The notes below the pieces were generated by a model, which saw only the letters and a list, made by a program, of their open reading frames with translations, was not told the origin of the DNA and made no database searches. 64,000 bases of DNA from Oscillospiraceae bacterium (GTDB taxonomy: Bacteria > Bacillota > Clostridia > Oscillospirales > Ruminococcaceae), in NCBI GenBank assembly GCA_028720105.1, contig JAQYLI010000012.1, positions 28,690 through 92,689 on the forward strand, given 5' to 3'. The stretch's first letter is position 1, and every line of letters starts with the position of its first letter. This document shows positions 24,660 to 33,245 of this stretch, one piece after another. Position numbers and translations under genes: made by a program.

Positions 24660-25526
24660 TTGAGCTATACACGCAAAAAGAAAAAAAGCAATGCTATGGG
24701 CATAATAGTCTTTCTTATAGCGGCGGCAATATTTATTCTGCTGTCCACCACCGTTTTTTTCAACGTGGAGCATATCACCGTTGAGGGCGCTTCAAACTAC
24801 AAGGCTGACGAGATAATCGAGGCAAGCGGCATCAAGGCGGGAGATAATCTCGTCCGCACCTCCACCGACAAATGCGCCGAGCAGATAGAAAGCCGCCTTG
24901 TTTACATAGAGACTGCAAAGGTCACAAGAGCCTTCCCGAACACAATGGTAATAAACGTGGAAGCCAGCGTCCCTGCGGCGAATTTCATCTGCGACGGCTA
25001 CACCCTGCTCATAAGCGGCGGCGGAAAGGTACTCGACAAGCTTCAGGAGCAGAAAGCGGGACTTCTGAATTTCGTGGGAACAGACCCTATGCCCGACCTA
25101 ATCCCGGGAGCGCAGTTTCAGTCGGAGGACGAACACAAGGATAATGCCGTAAAGAAGCTTATGGAATATTTTGCCGAAAATGACTCGGAACATATTACCC
25201 TTGTGGACGTTACCGACCGCTCCGAGATAAGCTACACCTATGACGGACGAATAACCGTAAAATTAGGCTCCATAAACGACATTGACTACAAGATGAGCTT
25301 CTCCGAGGAGATCATCAGGACTAAGATAGGCGAAAAGACCGAGGGTATACTCACAATTCTCTCCGACTCCACAGGTGCTTCGTTCCTTGATAAGGAAAGC
25401 CTTGAAAACAACGCAAGGATATACGGCGAGAATATGGCAGAGCGAAACGCTGCCGAAAGCGGAACGGGCGAAAGCTCTTCCGAGACCGTTTCCGAGACCT
25501 CCGCCCCCGTTCAGTCTATGGAATAA
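24660..25526 (+). CDS. ftsQ: Division protein FtsQ/DivIB
   Basis: Bitopic septum protein of 288 aa. It has a very basic N-terminus (SYTRKKKKSNA), one membrane segment at about residues 13-32, and an extracellular POTRA domain starting near FFNVEHITVEGASNYKADEI. The C-terminal tail is Ser/Glu/Thr rich. It uses TTG with CGAAAGGAAG about 9 nt upstream. It lies between murA and ftsZ, with no ftsA following. Confidence 0.88.
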   Translation: MSYTRKKKKSNAMGIIVFLIAAAIFILLSTTVFFNVEHITVEGASNYKADEIIEASGIKAGDNLVRTSTDKCAEQIESRLVYIETAKVTRAFPNTMVINVEASVPAANFICDGYTLLISGGGKVLDKLQEQKAGLLNFVGTDPMPDLIPGAQFQSEDEHKDNAVKKLMEYFAENDSEHITLVDVTDRSEISYTYDGRITVKLGSINDIDYKMSFSEEIIRTKIGEKTEGILTILSDSTGASFLDKESLENNARIYGENMAERNAAESGTGESSSETVSETSAPVQSME

Positions 25527-25611
25527 TTCCCTTTTAAATTGTGAGATGTGAACAAAATGGGCGGCTTATCATCATTTTTTTGTGCAAGAACGATTTTTTT
25601 AAGAAAAGCAC

Positions 25612-25640
25612 TTGAAATAATTTTGATTTTGTGCTACAAT
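25612..25640 (+). promoter_or_regulatory. Putative ftsZ promoter
   Basis: TTGAAA (25612-25617), a 17-nt spacer and TACAAT (25635-25640), about 60 bp before the ftsZ start in the 174-bp gap after ftsQ. It suggests that ftsZ has its own promoter apart from the upstream cluster. Confidence 0.6.
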
Positions 25641-25700
25641 ATAATTTGTATAATAGCTTGAATAATCTGCATTTACATATATGTTACAGGAGGAAGTAAA

Positions 25701-26807
25701 ATGGCGATCATGGTTGATACCGAAAAAAACACCTATGACGAGGTTATAAAGGTTGTCGGCGTAGGCGGCGGCGGCGGAAACGCCGTTAACCGAATGGTTG
25801 ACGAGGGAATAAAGGGCGTTGAGTATATTACTGTCAATACCGATGCAAGAGCCCTCAATTCGTCAAAGGCTGCCACAAAGGTCCAGATAGGCGTTAAGCT
25901 CACAAACGGCAAGGGCGCAGGCGCTAAGCCCGAGGTGGGCGCAAGCAGCGCAGAGGAAAACAGAGACGAGATCAAGGCAGCTCTTAACGGCTCCGATATG
26001 GTATTTATCGCAGCAGGTATGGGCGGCGGCACAGGTACAGGCGCAGCTCCCATCGTTGCCGAAATAGCACAGGAGCTTGGCATACTCACCGTTGCTGTTG
26101 TCACAAAGCCCTTTGAATTTGAGCAGAAAGCGAAAATGCGTCAGGCTGAGGCAGGTATCGCCGAGCTTAAAAAGCACGTTGACTCCCTTATCGTTATCCC
26201 CAACGAGCGTCTCCTCCAGAGTTCCGAAAAGGAGCTTACTATGAGAGAGTCCTTCGCTCTTGCTGATAATATCCTCAAGGTAGGCGTAAAGTCCATCGCA
26301 GAGCTTATCACCGTAGAGGGCGACATCAACCTTGACTTTGCCGATGTTAAGACCACTATGAAGGACGCAGGCTATGCTCATATGGCTATCGGTCACGGCT
26401 CCGGCAAGGATAAGGCTGCCGAGGCTGCAAAGCAGGTAATTTCCAGTCCTCTCCTCGAGACCTCCATTTCCGGCGCAACAAGACTTCTCGTTAACATCGT
26501 AATGAGCGAGGACGCTCTTGCAAGCGATATCAACACCGCCACAAGACTTATCTCCGAGGCTGCAGACCCCGATGTAAATATGATCTTCGGTACTTCTTTC
26601 GACGAGAATATGAAGGACGAGATCAACATCACCGTTATCGCCTCCGCATTCAATGACGATGTTACCTTAAATGCAGCTGCAGAGGAAGCTGCACCTGTTT
26701 CCAACGTAGAAAAGGTTCCCTCCGCTTCAAATGCTGCTCCCGCCGCTAAGAAGGCTTCTATTGACGAGGATTACAGCGAATTTTTCAATATGATCAACAA
26801 GAGATAA
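25701..26807 (+). CDS. ftsZ: Cell division GTPase FtsZ
   Basis: Tubulin-like GTPase that forms the Z ring. The 368-aa protein has the GTP-binding GGGGGNAVN near residue 22, the tubulin signature GGGTGTG at 108-114, and the NxDxxD-like polymer-contact region. The C-terminal end is FNMINKR after an acidic IDEDYSEF; the usual conserved tail motif resembling DIPTFLR, which binds FtsA and other anchors, is not recognisable. A strong AGGAGG ribosome site precedes the ATG. It is the last gene before a terminator. Confidence 0.96.
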   Translation: MAIMVDTEKNTYDEVIKVVGVGGGGGNAVNRMVDEGIKGVEYITVNTDARALNSSKAATKVQIGVKLTNGKGAGAKPEVGASSAEENRDEIKAALNGSDMVFIAAGMGGGTGTGAAPIVAEIAQELGILTVAVVTKPFEFEQKAKMRQAEAGIAELKKHVDSLIVIPNERLLQSSEKELTMRESFALADNILKVGVKSIAELITVEGDINLDFADVKTTMKDAGYAHMAIGHGSGKDKAAEAAKQVISSPLLETSISGATRLLVNIVMSEDALASDINTATRLISEAADPDVNMIFGTSFDENMKDEINITVIASAFNDDVTLNAAAEEAAPVSNVEKVPSASNAAPAAKKASIDEDYSEFFNMINKR

Positions 26808-26825
26808 CATATATTGTGCATATTC

Positions 26826-26860
26826 AAACGGTCAGTTCCCCTCGGAGCTGACCGTTTTTC
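26826..26860 (+). terminator. Terminator after ftsZ
   Basis: AAACGGTCAG (26826-26835) pairs with CTGACCGTTT (26848-26857), with further TCC/GGA pairing inside, and a T-run follows. Confidence 0.85.
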
Positions 26861-26861
26861 A

Positions 26862-27392
26862 TCATTGCTTTTTCCCGTTTATCATCGTCTTGTGGGTAAT
26901 AAGAGACTTGAGCAGGCTTGTATGTATCATCTCGTCCAGCGCAATTCTTGTGAGAACGGCGAAAACATACCTGTCCCCCGACTGCCTTGCAAGTGAAACA
27001 TACGCAGAATAAGCCTTCTGCTCCCCGTTTAGATCGTGAATAAGGGCAGTCTGTATCTCCTTTGAATAGTTCACCGATAAACCGCTCCAGAAAACAGGCT
27101 CATTACCCGAGTACCAGCCGTAAACGGGGTCTGCCCCCAGCTTGCAGACAAGCTCGCTTATCATACGCAGGTGATGCATTTCCACCTTTGCAAGGCTCCC
27201 GAAAATACGGGATATCTCGGGGTGACTCTCCTCAAAGATAACGCTCTGATAAACATATTCCGAAATAGTGCCGAATTCGCCGCTGCTGCCGCCAATTGCG
27301 GCGCATAGCTGTTCACCGAACTGCCTGTTCTCTCCCGAAACTCTTACCTCGGGATATGGCGAGCTGTCGGCAACGATAATATCTGTTCCCAT
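26862..27392 (-). CDS. Ferritin-like four-helix protein
   Basis: The 176-aa protein fits the ferritin-like di-metal fold: Glu45, an ExxH pair at Glu71-His74 (VEMHH), a second-half Glu in GEQKAYSAY and an ExxH-like DEMIH. Such proteins handle iron or peroxide, or are coat-associated; which one is not evident. ATG 27392 is chosen because GGAGGT lies 6 nt upstream (27404-27399). That Shine-Dalgarno is inside one arm of a perfect 17-bp hairpin, so translation is probably controlled. It follows birA on the same strand with a 75-bp gap. Confidence 0.7.
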   Translation of the reverse strand: MGTDIIVADSSPYPEVRVSGENRQFGEQLCAAIGGSSGEFGTISEYVYQSVIFEESHPEISRIFGSLAKVEMHHLRMISELVCKLGADPVYGWYSGNEPVFWSGLSVNYSKEIQTALIHDLNGEQKAYSAYVSLARQSGDRYVFAVLTRIALDEMIHTSLLKSLITHKTMINGKKQ

Positions 27393-27396
27393 TAAA

Positions 27397-27442
27397 ATAC
27401 CTCCGCATAAAATCATCTACGGATAATTTTATGCGGAGGTAT
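27397..27442 (-). promoter_or_regulatory. Perfect 17-bp hairpin that hides the ribosome site of the ferritin-like gene
   Basis: Arms 27397-27413 and 27426-27442 are exact reverse complements with a 12-nt loop. In the minus-strand transcript the 5' arm contains ACCTCC and the 3' arm contains GGAGGT, the Shine-Dalgarno of the gene starting at 27392. No T-run follows on that strand, so it is not a typical terminator there; read on the plus strand a short T-run does follow (27446-27450). Confidence 0.7.
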
Positions 27443-27467
27443 AGATTTTTATGTATATGTGAAGGTG

Positions 27468-28445
27468 TTATCCTTCTTCACCGGGAAAACGGACAGTTCC
27501 GCCGGAAAGAGCCTCTTCCTCGCCCTTTTCATTCTTTATGAGAAGCTTTCCGAAGCTGTCAATTCCCGTGCAGACAACCGTTCTGGTGACTTCACCCTGA
27601 GTGACCTCAATGGTTCTGCCGATAAGGATAGAACGTCTGCGGTACTCGTCAATAAAGTCCTGAGATGTGATATTGTTAAGCCGTCTCTCAAGGCAGTTTA
27701 AAACCTCGGCGATAAGCTGGCTGCGGTTAACGCTTGAGCCTGTTTCCGCGCGAATACTTGTGGCGATATTTTCAATCTCCTTAGGGAAAATGGTGTTGGA
27801 AACGTTGATGCCAATGCCGATAACAGCATACTCAAGACCGCCCTGCTCAACGTCGATAGCCGCCTCGGTAAGAATACCGCAAAGCTTCTTTCCACCCGCA
27901 TAGATATCGTTTACCCATTTAATGCCGCACTCAAGACCGCTTACCTTTTCAATAGCCTCGGCAACGGCGACCGCAGCGCAGGAGGTAATGGTAAGAGCGT
28001 ATTCAACCGAAAGCTTGGGACGGACGATAACGCTTACATAAACGCCCTGATTGTTGGGAGAATGAAATTTCTTGCCCTGTCTGCCTCTGCCGTCGGTCTG
28101 CTGCTCGGCGATAACGCAGTGTCCGTGAACTGCGCCAAGCTGTGCAAGGCTTTTTGCAAAGCTGTTGGTGGAGTCCACCGATTTGAAAATGTCCATTTTC
28201 CTGCCAAGAGCCTCAGTCTCCAGGAAAGAGATGATAGAGGGTTCGTTTAAGATATCGTTATCAGAGGTAAGACAATATCCCCTGTTGGTAACGGCAGAGA
28301 TGGTGTATCCCTCTTCTCTCAGCTGCTTCACCGCTTTCCAGACAGCGCTTCTGGTCATACCGAGAGACGCGGCTATCTTATTTCCCGAAACGCTTCGTCC
28401 TCTGTTTTCTTCAAGTATTTCAAGAACTTTATCCTTTAAAGCCAT
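27468..28445 (-). CDS. birA: Biotin-[acetyl-CoA carboxylase] ligase / biotin repressor
   Basis: Attaches biotin to AccB (encoded at 6752) and, through its N-terminal HTH, probably represses biotin genes. The 325-aa protein has an HTH at about residues 18-40 (SGNKIAASLGMTRSAVWKAV), the catalytic TDGRGRQGKKFHSP and KWVNDI, and a C-terminal SH3-like domain. ATG 28445 is preferred to ATG 28454, which overlaps the AGGAAAGGA ribosome site. No classical BirA operator pair was recognised upstream. Confidence 0.94.
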   Translation of the reverse strand: MALKDKVLEILEENRGRSVSGNKIAASLGMTRSAVWKAVKQLREEGYTISAVTNRGYCLTSDNDILNEPSIISFLETEALGRKMDIFKSVDSTNSFAKSLAQLGAVHGHCVIAEQQTDGRGRQGKKFHSPNNQGVYVSVIVRPKLSVEYALTITSCAAVAVAEAIEKVSGLECGIKWVNDIYAGGKKLCGILTEAAIDVEQGGLEYAVIGIGINVSNTIFPKEIENIATSIRAETGSSVNRSQLIAEVLNCLERRLNNITSQDFIDEYRRRSILIGRTIEVTQGEVTRTVVCTGIDSFGKLLIKNEKGEEEALSGGTVRFPGEEG

Positions 28446-28723
28446 AATTCTCATCCTTTCCTCATGGCAGTATTTACATTTTATCTATATTTATTAAAAA
28501 TTAGTTGTCCATATTAAAATATTACCATATTTACCGCAAGATGTCAAGGATTTATAATGTTTTCTTTATGAATTACCTTTGAAAATGTTGAATATACCCC
28601 TGTGATACGTGGGGATTTCCACCAAAAAATGTAACCTGTTTATCCAGCAATTCATATTATAATACAGTAATGTCGAAAAAGTGTGACTGAAAGTGTGACC
28701 TGATTTTAGTGAGGAGATTTGTA

Positions 28724-29323
28724 ATGGGTTTGTTGTTGATCGGGGCTGCAACCTCGGCGGATATTTTTGCGGCAGCGCTGGGAATAAGTGCGGGGGGGAT
28801 AAAATTTCCCGTAAGATCCGCCTTTGCTTCTGCGCTTTCGGGGGCTGCGGTGCTGTGGCTGTCGGCGCTTATGGCTTCGGCAGCGGATAAAATACTGCCC
28901 CTCGAATGGGCGGTTTACATATCAAAAGCCATATTGTTAATAATGGGTCTATATTCTATTTTCGGAGATCGCATCAAAAAAATGCTGCCCCAAAGAAAGA
29001 AGCGAAAGGGCTGCCGCTTGTATCATTACGCCGAAGTTATGAATGACCCCAAAATATCCGACTGCGATAACTCCAAAAGCATATCTCCCGCCGAAGGGGC
29101 GGCAATGGGGATAGCCCTGTCCGCCGACTCGGTTTTTATGGGAATAAGCGCAGGGATAGCAGGCTATGCTCCTGTGATGATTTTTTTAAGCTCCCTGTTT
29201 TTCGGAATGGGTGCCATAGCTTTGGGAACAGCCATAGGAAAAGGGCTTTCCGCGCGTATAAAAAGCCTTGCCCGAATACCCGTGGGCGGCATAATTCTCA
29301 TTGTTCTGGCAATTATCATATAA
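28724..29323 (+). CDS. MntP/YtaF-family membrane protein (putative metal exporter)
   Basis: The 199-aa protein has six hydrophobic segments and two internally similar halves, each with a conserved polar motif: GAATSADIFAAALGISAGG near residue 6 and GIALSADSVFMGISAG in the second half. This is the DUF204 fold of the manganese exporter MntP; in spore formers the relative YtaF is a sporulation membrane protein. The loop between halves is basic (RIKKMLPQRKKRKG). ATG 28724 has GAGGAG 7 nt upstream. No yybP-ykoY-like manganese riboswitch was recognised in the 278-bp gap before it. Confidence 0.75.
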   Translation: MGLLLIGAATSADIFAAALGISAGGIKFPVRSAFASALSGAAVLWLSALMASAADKILPLEWAVYISKAILLIMGLYSIFGDRIKKMLPQRKKRKGCRLYHYAEVMNDPKISDCDNSKSISPAEGAAMGIALSADSVFMGISAGIAGYAPVMIFLSSLFFGMGAIALGTAIGKGLSARIKSLARIPVGGIILIVLAIII

Positions 29324-29339
29324 CCTTTTTAACCATTAT

Positions 29340-29385
29340 ACCTGTTTTCCTGTCAGATTTCAACAGGTTATAAAAATTTTTATAT
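29340..29385 (+). terminator. Possible terminator after the MntP/YtaF gene
   Basis: ACCTGTT (29340-29346) pairs with AACAGGT (29362-29368), with additional TAT/ATA outside, and an A/T-rich run follows. The loop is long and the T-run interrupted. Confidence 0.4.
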
Positions 29386-29413
29386 AATTTTCTTTATGTA
29401 ATCACAAATTCAA

Positions 29414-29446
29414 CAAAAAAGACTGCCGCAGTTTTTGCGGCAGTCT
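29414..29446 (-). terminator. Terminator of the beta-propeller gene
   Basis: AGACTGCCGCA (29420-29430) is the exact complement of TGCGGCAGTCT (29436-29446) with a 5-nt loop. On the minus strand a T-run follows. It lies 10 bp after the stop at 29457. Confidence 0.85.
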
Positions 29447-29456
29447 GAAATGTTAT

Positions 29457-31397
29457 TTAAAAATCAAAGGCGTCAATAACGGTCATATCGGCAAGTGAAA
29501 CAGAAACCATACGTCCGCTTCCGATTATGTAAAGCACTCCGTCGGTAACAACAGCCCTGTCAAAGCGGTAGCTGTCGTCAAGGTCGTTGTACTCGAAAAC
29601 GCCCTTCTCGGTAAATCCGTCCCGATTGCAGCCAAAGACGAAATACTGATTTTTAACGCCGAACTCGGTCACGCTTGAAACGGGGATACCTATAATTCCG
29701 TTTTCAACGTCCGTAAGCATAGCCTTTTTATCGGTAAGAGCAGGAGACCGGGCGTCCTCTGTCTGAGCAAAGCTTATCTCGCTGAGCTTAACCCCATCGT
29801 CGGAGCTGTACAGCTCAAGCTTGAAGCCGCCTTTCTCTTCAGCGCTGATGCCAACCATAAGATCGTCACCGAAGCTGTTAACGTAAGCAGCCATAAAGCC
29901 TGCTGCCGCCTCTCCGCCCACAGGGCTGCTCTGACTCAGATCAACCACAAGAGCAGGCTCGGTGCCGCCGTTTTCAAATATGCTTGCGTGACTTCCGTCA
30001 AACTTGACGGAGCCTGCAATAACTCCGGGGAGCAGACCCTTTGCCTCGGAAACCGTCTCAAGAGCGCTGTCCAGAGTGTAAATATTCGTTGTTATCATAC
30101 CGTTTTCGTTGTAAGCTCTGCAGGCGATCCTGAACACGCCGTCAGACTCGCACATACTGTAGCGGCTGATAAGCTCGCCGTCCACAGAACCGCTTGCCTT
30201 ATAGACAAGACCGTTTTCGGAGATGTCAAAGGAAGTGACCGATGTGTAAGCCGCATTGTCCTTTACTCCCGAAGAAGCCACATAAAGTGAGTTGTCGGAA
30301 CAGTAAGCGTCTGCGCTGCTGCCGAGAACAGCCTTCACCGTAACATTAACGGGGTCGCTGCACTTAACAGCGGAAATAACGGTATAATCTGTGTTGTTCG
30401 CACCGGGAGGAACGACAATGTCCTCCGGGGCAACAAAGCTCTTCTCCCCGTCCACATAGTAGGCGGGAACGTAGCTTTCCAGATCCGCATTCTCATCAAG
30501 GGGAACTGCGCGGTAATCGGAATAGCCCGTTACGAGATAGAGGATACCCGCATCATCAATACGGGCGGACGTGTAAACGCCGTTTTGCTTATATGATTTC
30601 AGACGGACAGGCGCTCCATCGGATATATCAAATATATCCACGCATACGCTTGTATGCTCGGAGCTGTCCTCGGGATCGGAAGCAATATGCTCGCTTACAA
30701 GCACCAGAGAATTTCCTCTCACATACATTTCAAAGGGAGGATCCTCTTCGGTTATCTCAGCCACAACTGCCATATCCTCCTTGGAGACCGCATAAAGCGT
30801 TCCTCCGCAGATGTAATAAATACACTTGTCGCTGCTCTTGACAATATCCGCGTCGGAGAAATCCGATCTCACAGCTTCTATGGTTTCCTGCTGTATTTCT
30901 GTTTCTTCTGCAGGAGCGGCTTCTGTGATGGCGGGAGTGGTCTCGGTCACGGCAGAACTTTCCGTCTGAGGACTTGCAGTATCCTCGTCGGTAATGATCT
31001 CAACGCCGTCGCCGTTCTCAGCGCCTCTTGCGGCGTCACCCGAACCGTTAAGATAAATGCCCGTATAGATGTTGTACAGCTCGTCGTAGGACTGGACCTG
31101 TACAGCCTCGTATTCTATCTCGCTTTCGATTTCCGCAGGCTTTGCGTTTTCCTCGCGGAAAGCGGTAAATCCTGCCGCCAGCGCAACGCACGCAGCAGCG
31201 GCTGCCAGCGTTCTCATAATGACCGCACGGTTTGTACGGCTTGCGGTGATCTTAACAGAGCGTTCCTCATCGGCGGAGGCTGTCTTTATCTCCTGCCTTC
31301 CTGCCTTTCTGAGCATTGCCTCAATATTTTCGGGCAGCAGCTCCTCGGGGACTTCGATATTATCGAGAGCCCTTTTCAGCTCATTGTCAAAGCTCAT
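29457..31397 (-). CDS. Membrane-anchored beta-propeller protein, probable anti-sigma partner
   Basis: The 646-aa protein has a cytoplasmic N-terminal part of about 70 residues (SFDNELKRALDNIEVPEELL and a basic stretch), one membrane segment at about 68-88 (RTLAAAAACVALAAGFTAF), an acidic Thr/Glu-rich linker at about 110-180, and a large extracellular domain like the secreted C-terminal beta-propeller family. It directly follows an ECF sigma factor gene (30-bp gap), and a short cytoplasmic tail before a single membrane span is how anti-sigma factors are built. No zinc HHCC motif is seen. What the outer domain senses is unknown. Confidence 0.65.
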   Translation of the reverse strand: MSFDNELKRALDNIEVPEELLPENIEAMLRKAGRQEIKTASADEERSVKITASRTNRAVIMRTLAAAAACVALAAGFTAFREENAKPAEIESEIEYEAVQVQSYDELYNIYTGIYLNGSGDAARGAENGDGVEIITDEDTASPQTESSAVTETTPAITEAAPAEETEIQQETIEAVRSDFSDADIVKSSDKCIYYICGGTLYAVSKEDMAVVAEITEEDPPFEMYVRGNSLVLVSEHIASDPEDSSEHTSVCVDIFDISDGAPVRLKSYKQNGVYTSARIDDAGILYLVTGYSDYRAVPLDENADLESYVPAYYVDGEKSFVAPEDIVVPPGANNTDYTVISAVKCSDPVNVTVKAVLGSSADAYCSDNSLYVASSGVKDNAAYTSVTSFDISENGLVYKASGSVDGELISRYSMCESDGVFRIACRAYNENGMITTNIYTLDSALETVSEAKGLLPGVIAGSVKFDGSHASIFENGGTEPALVVDLSQSSPVGGEAAAGFMAAYVNSFGDDLMVGISAEEKGGFKLELYSSDDGVKLSEISFAQTEDARSPALTDKKAMLTDVENGIIGIPVSSVTEFGVKNQYFVFGCNRDGFTEKGVFEYNDLDDSYRFDRAVVTDGVLYIIGSGRMVSVSLADMTVIDAFDF

Positions 31398-31427
31398 ACT
31401 TCCGACCTCCTTTCTTTGAGAAATTAT

Positions 31428-31952
31428 CTAAGTTATAAGCTGTTTCAGCTTTGATTTAGCTCGTGCCACCTTTGAACGGACGGTATTTGCGTTAGTACCG
31501 AACATTTTGGCGATCTCTTCGCTTTTGTAGCCTGAAACCACGCTTAATGACAACACCATACGTTCCTCAGCGCTGAGCTGCTTAAAGCCTTCCATAACAT
31601 TCATACCGTCAATATCTATTTCTGCGGCATTATCTTTTACTTCATCGTCAAGGTCCTCAAGCTCTTCCCTGAAATTATTTATCTGTGAATACTCCCTGCG
31701 CTTGTTTTTTATCTTTACCGTAAGGATCTTCGTTATCCAGGCTTTAAAGGCTTTTTCGTCCCTCAGCTTTGTTATGGAAGAATAAGCTTCCAGCACCGTG
31801 TCGCTAACCACGTCGGAAGCGTCGTGTTGATTGTTCAGGTTCAGAAGAGCGATGCGGTACAAGTCCTTGTAAACAAGGGAATAAAGTTCGGCAAACGCTT
31901 TGGGGTCTCCCGCCTGTGCACGTCTTACAGAGGCGGTAAAATCCAAGCTCAT
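31428..31952 (-). CDS. ECF-type RNA polymerase sigma factor
   Basis: The 174-aa protein has sigma region 2 (residues about 18-85, YRIALLNLNNQHDASDVVSDT and the KAFKAWITKILT end) and region 4 with an HTH (residues about 125-172, LSAEERMVLSLSVVSGYKSE then IAKMFGTNANTVRSKVARAK). Region 3 is missing, as in ECF factors. GAGGTGA lies 9 nt before the ATG. It is probably held by the product of the next gene. An ECF-like GGAAC is present upstream on the same strand but its -10 partner is doubtful. Confidence 0.9.
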   Translation of the reverse strand: MSLDFTASVRRAQAGDPKAFAELYSLVYKDLYRIALLNLNNQHDASDVVSDTVLEAYSSITKLRDEKAFKAWITKILTVKIKNKRREYSQINNFREELEDLDDEVKDNAAEIDIDGMNVMEGFKQLSAEERMVLSLSVVSGYKSEEIAKMFGTNANTVRSKVARAKSKLKQLIT

Positions 31953-32364
31953 AGTAGTGAATCACCTCGCACCCGCCTTTGCAGCAAGGCAGATTGATAT
32001 GACATCGTACCGAGTTATATTTATATGTTCCGCTCTTTCTGAGCCCTGTCATATAAATAGTGCAGATAAACGCTTAAACTGTTGCAGAAATTTTTTGAGT
32101 TTGTATAAACTCACAACTCAAAGCAAATTTTACATTGTCCATCTGTTGATACTGCACATATTTTCAATATAATTCGGCAGATATCGGCTAAATTATTTCT
32201 CAAAAAACATCAATTTTATCATACAGCCATAGGGGCTGTTACAGCCAATATATAAATTATTTTACTATAAATCCTCCCGAATGTCAAGAGATATGACGTT
32301 AATTCAGCAAAACTGCTCTTTCATTAAAATTCCATTAAAACGGAGTTATTATTTTGAAAAAATC

Positions 32365-32393
32365 TTGACACATATTTTGCTGTATGCTATAAT
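32365..32393 (+). promoter_or_regulatory. Consensus promoter of terD
   Basis: Perfect TTGACA (32365-32370), a 17-nt spacer and perfect TATAAT (32388-32393), about 80 bp before the terD start. It lies in a 519-bp AT-rich gap (31953-32471) in which nothing else certain was found. Such a match predicts strong constitutive transcription. Confidence 0.8.
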
Positions 32394-32471
32394 GTATTTA
32401 ACAAAAGGGAAATAACCTTTGTGCAGTTTGGCAAAAACAATATAAAATTTTTATTTCGGGAGGAATTAAAA

Positions 32472-33053
32472 ATGGCAATCAGCTTACAGAAGGGTCAGAA
32501 GATCGATCTCACAAAAACAAACCCCGGTCTTACTCAGATTATGGTAGGTCTGGGCTGGGACGTTAACAAATATGACGGCGGCAGCGAGTTTGACCTTGAC
32601 GCGTCCGCATTCCTGCTGGGTGCCTCGGGCAAGGCAGAGAGCGACTCCGACTTTATATTCTACGGCAACCAGAAGCACCCCAGCGGCTCCGTTGAGTCCA
32701 AGGGCGACAACACCACAGGTGCAGGCGAGGGCGACGACGAGCAGATACTCATCGACCTTTCAAAGGTTCCCGCAAATGTAGACAAGATCGACTTCACCGT
32801 TACCATCTATGACGCTGACAAGAGAAACCAGAATTTCGGACAGGTCTCCAACGCTTATATCCGCATCGTTGACAATGCTTTGGGCACCGAACTTATCCGC
32901 TATGACCTTTCCGAGGATTTCTCCATCGAGACTGCTATAATCGCAGGCGAGCTTTACAGAAACGGCGCCGAGTGGAAGTTCAACGCAATCGGCAGCGGCT
33001 TCTCCGGCGGACTTGCAGCACTCTGCGCGAACTTCGGTCTTAACGCAGGCTGA
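32472..33053 (+). CDS. TerD-family stress protein
   Basis: The 193-aa protein is a full-length TerD domain: [44 protein letters not shown] with calcium-binding acidic residues, [14 protein letters not shown] and [20 protein letters not shown]. Members bind calcium and are linked to tellurite and general stress resistance and to chemical-stress membrane complexes. Here it is a lone copy without the terC or terB partners, with its own strong promoter, GGGAGGAATT ribosome site and terminator. ATG 32472 is chosen for that ribosome site. Confidence 0.9.
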   Translation: MAISLQKGQKIDLTKTNPGLTQIMVGLGWDVNKYDGGSEFDLDASAFLLGASGKAESDSDFIFYGNQKHPSGSVESKGDNTTGAGEGDDEQILIDLSKVPANVDKIDFTVTIYDADKRNQNFGQVSNAYIRIVDNALGTELIRYDLSEDFSIETAIIAGELYRNGAEWKFNAIGSGFSGGLAALCANFGLNAG

Positions 33054-33100
33054 TTGACAGAAGCAAGAGTTTCAAGAGTTTATAGAAGCAAGTTTTTTCG

Positions 33101-33129
33101 GGCGTTCTCCTTTTCGGGGAACGCCTTTT
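33101..33129 (+). terminator. Terminator after terD
   Basis: GGCGTTCTCC (33101-33110) pairs with GGGGAACGCC (33116-33125), one G-T pair, then TTTT. Confidence 0.75.
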
Positions 33130-33183
33130 ACCTTTAATAATTGCATTTCACCCCCTTTCATTTGCAGCTTACCCCCAAAGCTA

Positions 33184-33212
33184 TTGTAATTTTCAAAGCT
33201 CTCCTTTATAAT
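33184..33212 (+). promoter_or_regulatory. Putative promoter of the ABC-LytTR operon
   Basis: TTGTAA (33184-33189), a 17-nt spacer and TATAAT (33207-33212), 34 bp before the first start codon. Confidence 0.6.
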
Positions 33213-33245
33213 TATGCCATAACCTATCATAAAGGAGACGGCATA

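Noticed and set aside
28446..28560. BirA operator near its own start
   Set aside because: No paired GTTAAC-type half sites were found in the region.
28446..28723. Possible manganese (yybP-ykoY) riboswitch before the MntP/YtaF-family gene
   Set aside because: I could not find the conserved helices or junction sequences; only short, unconvincing pairings are present.
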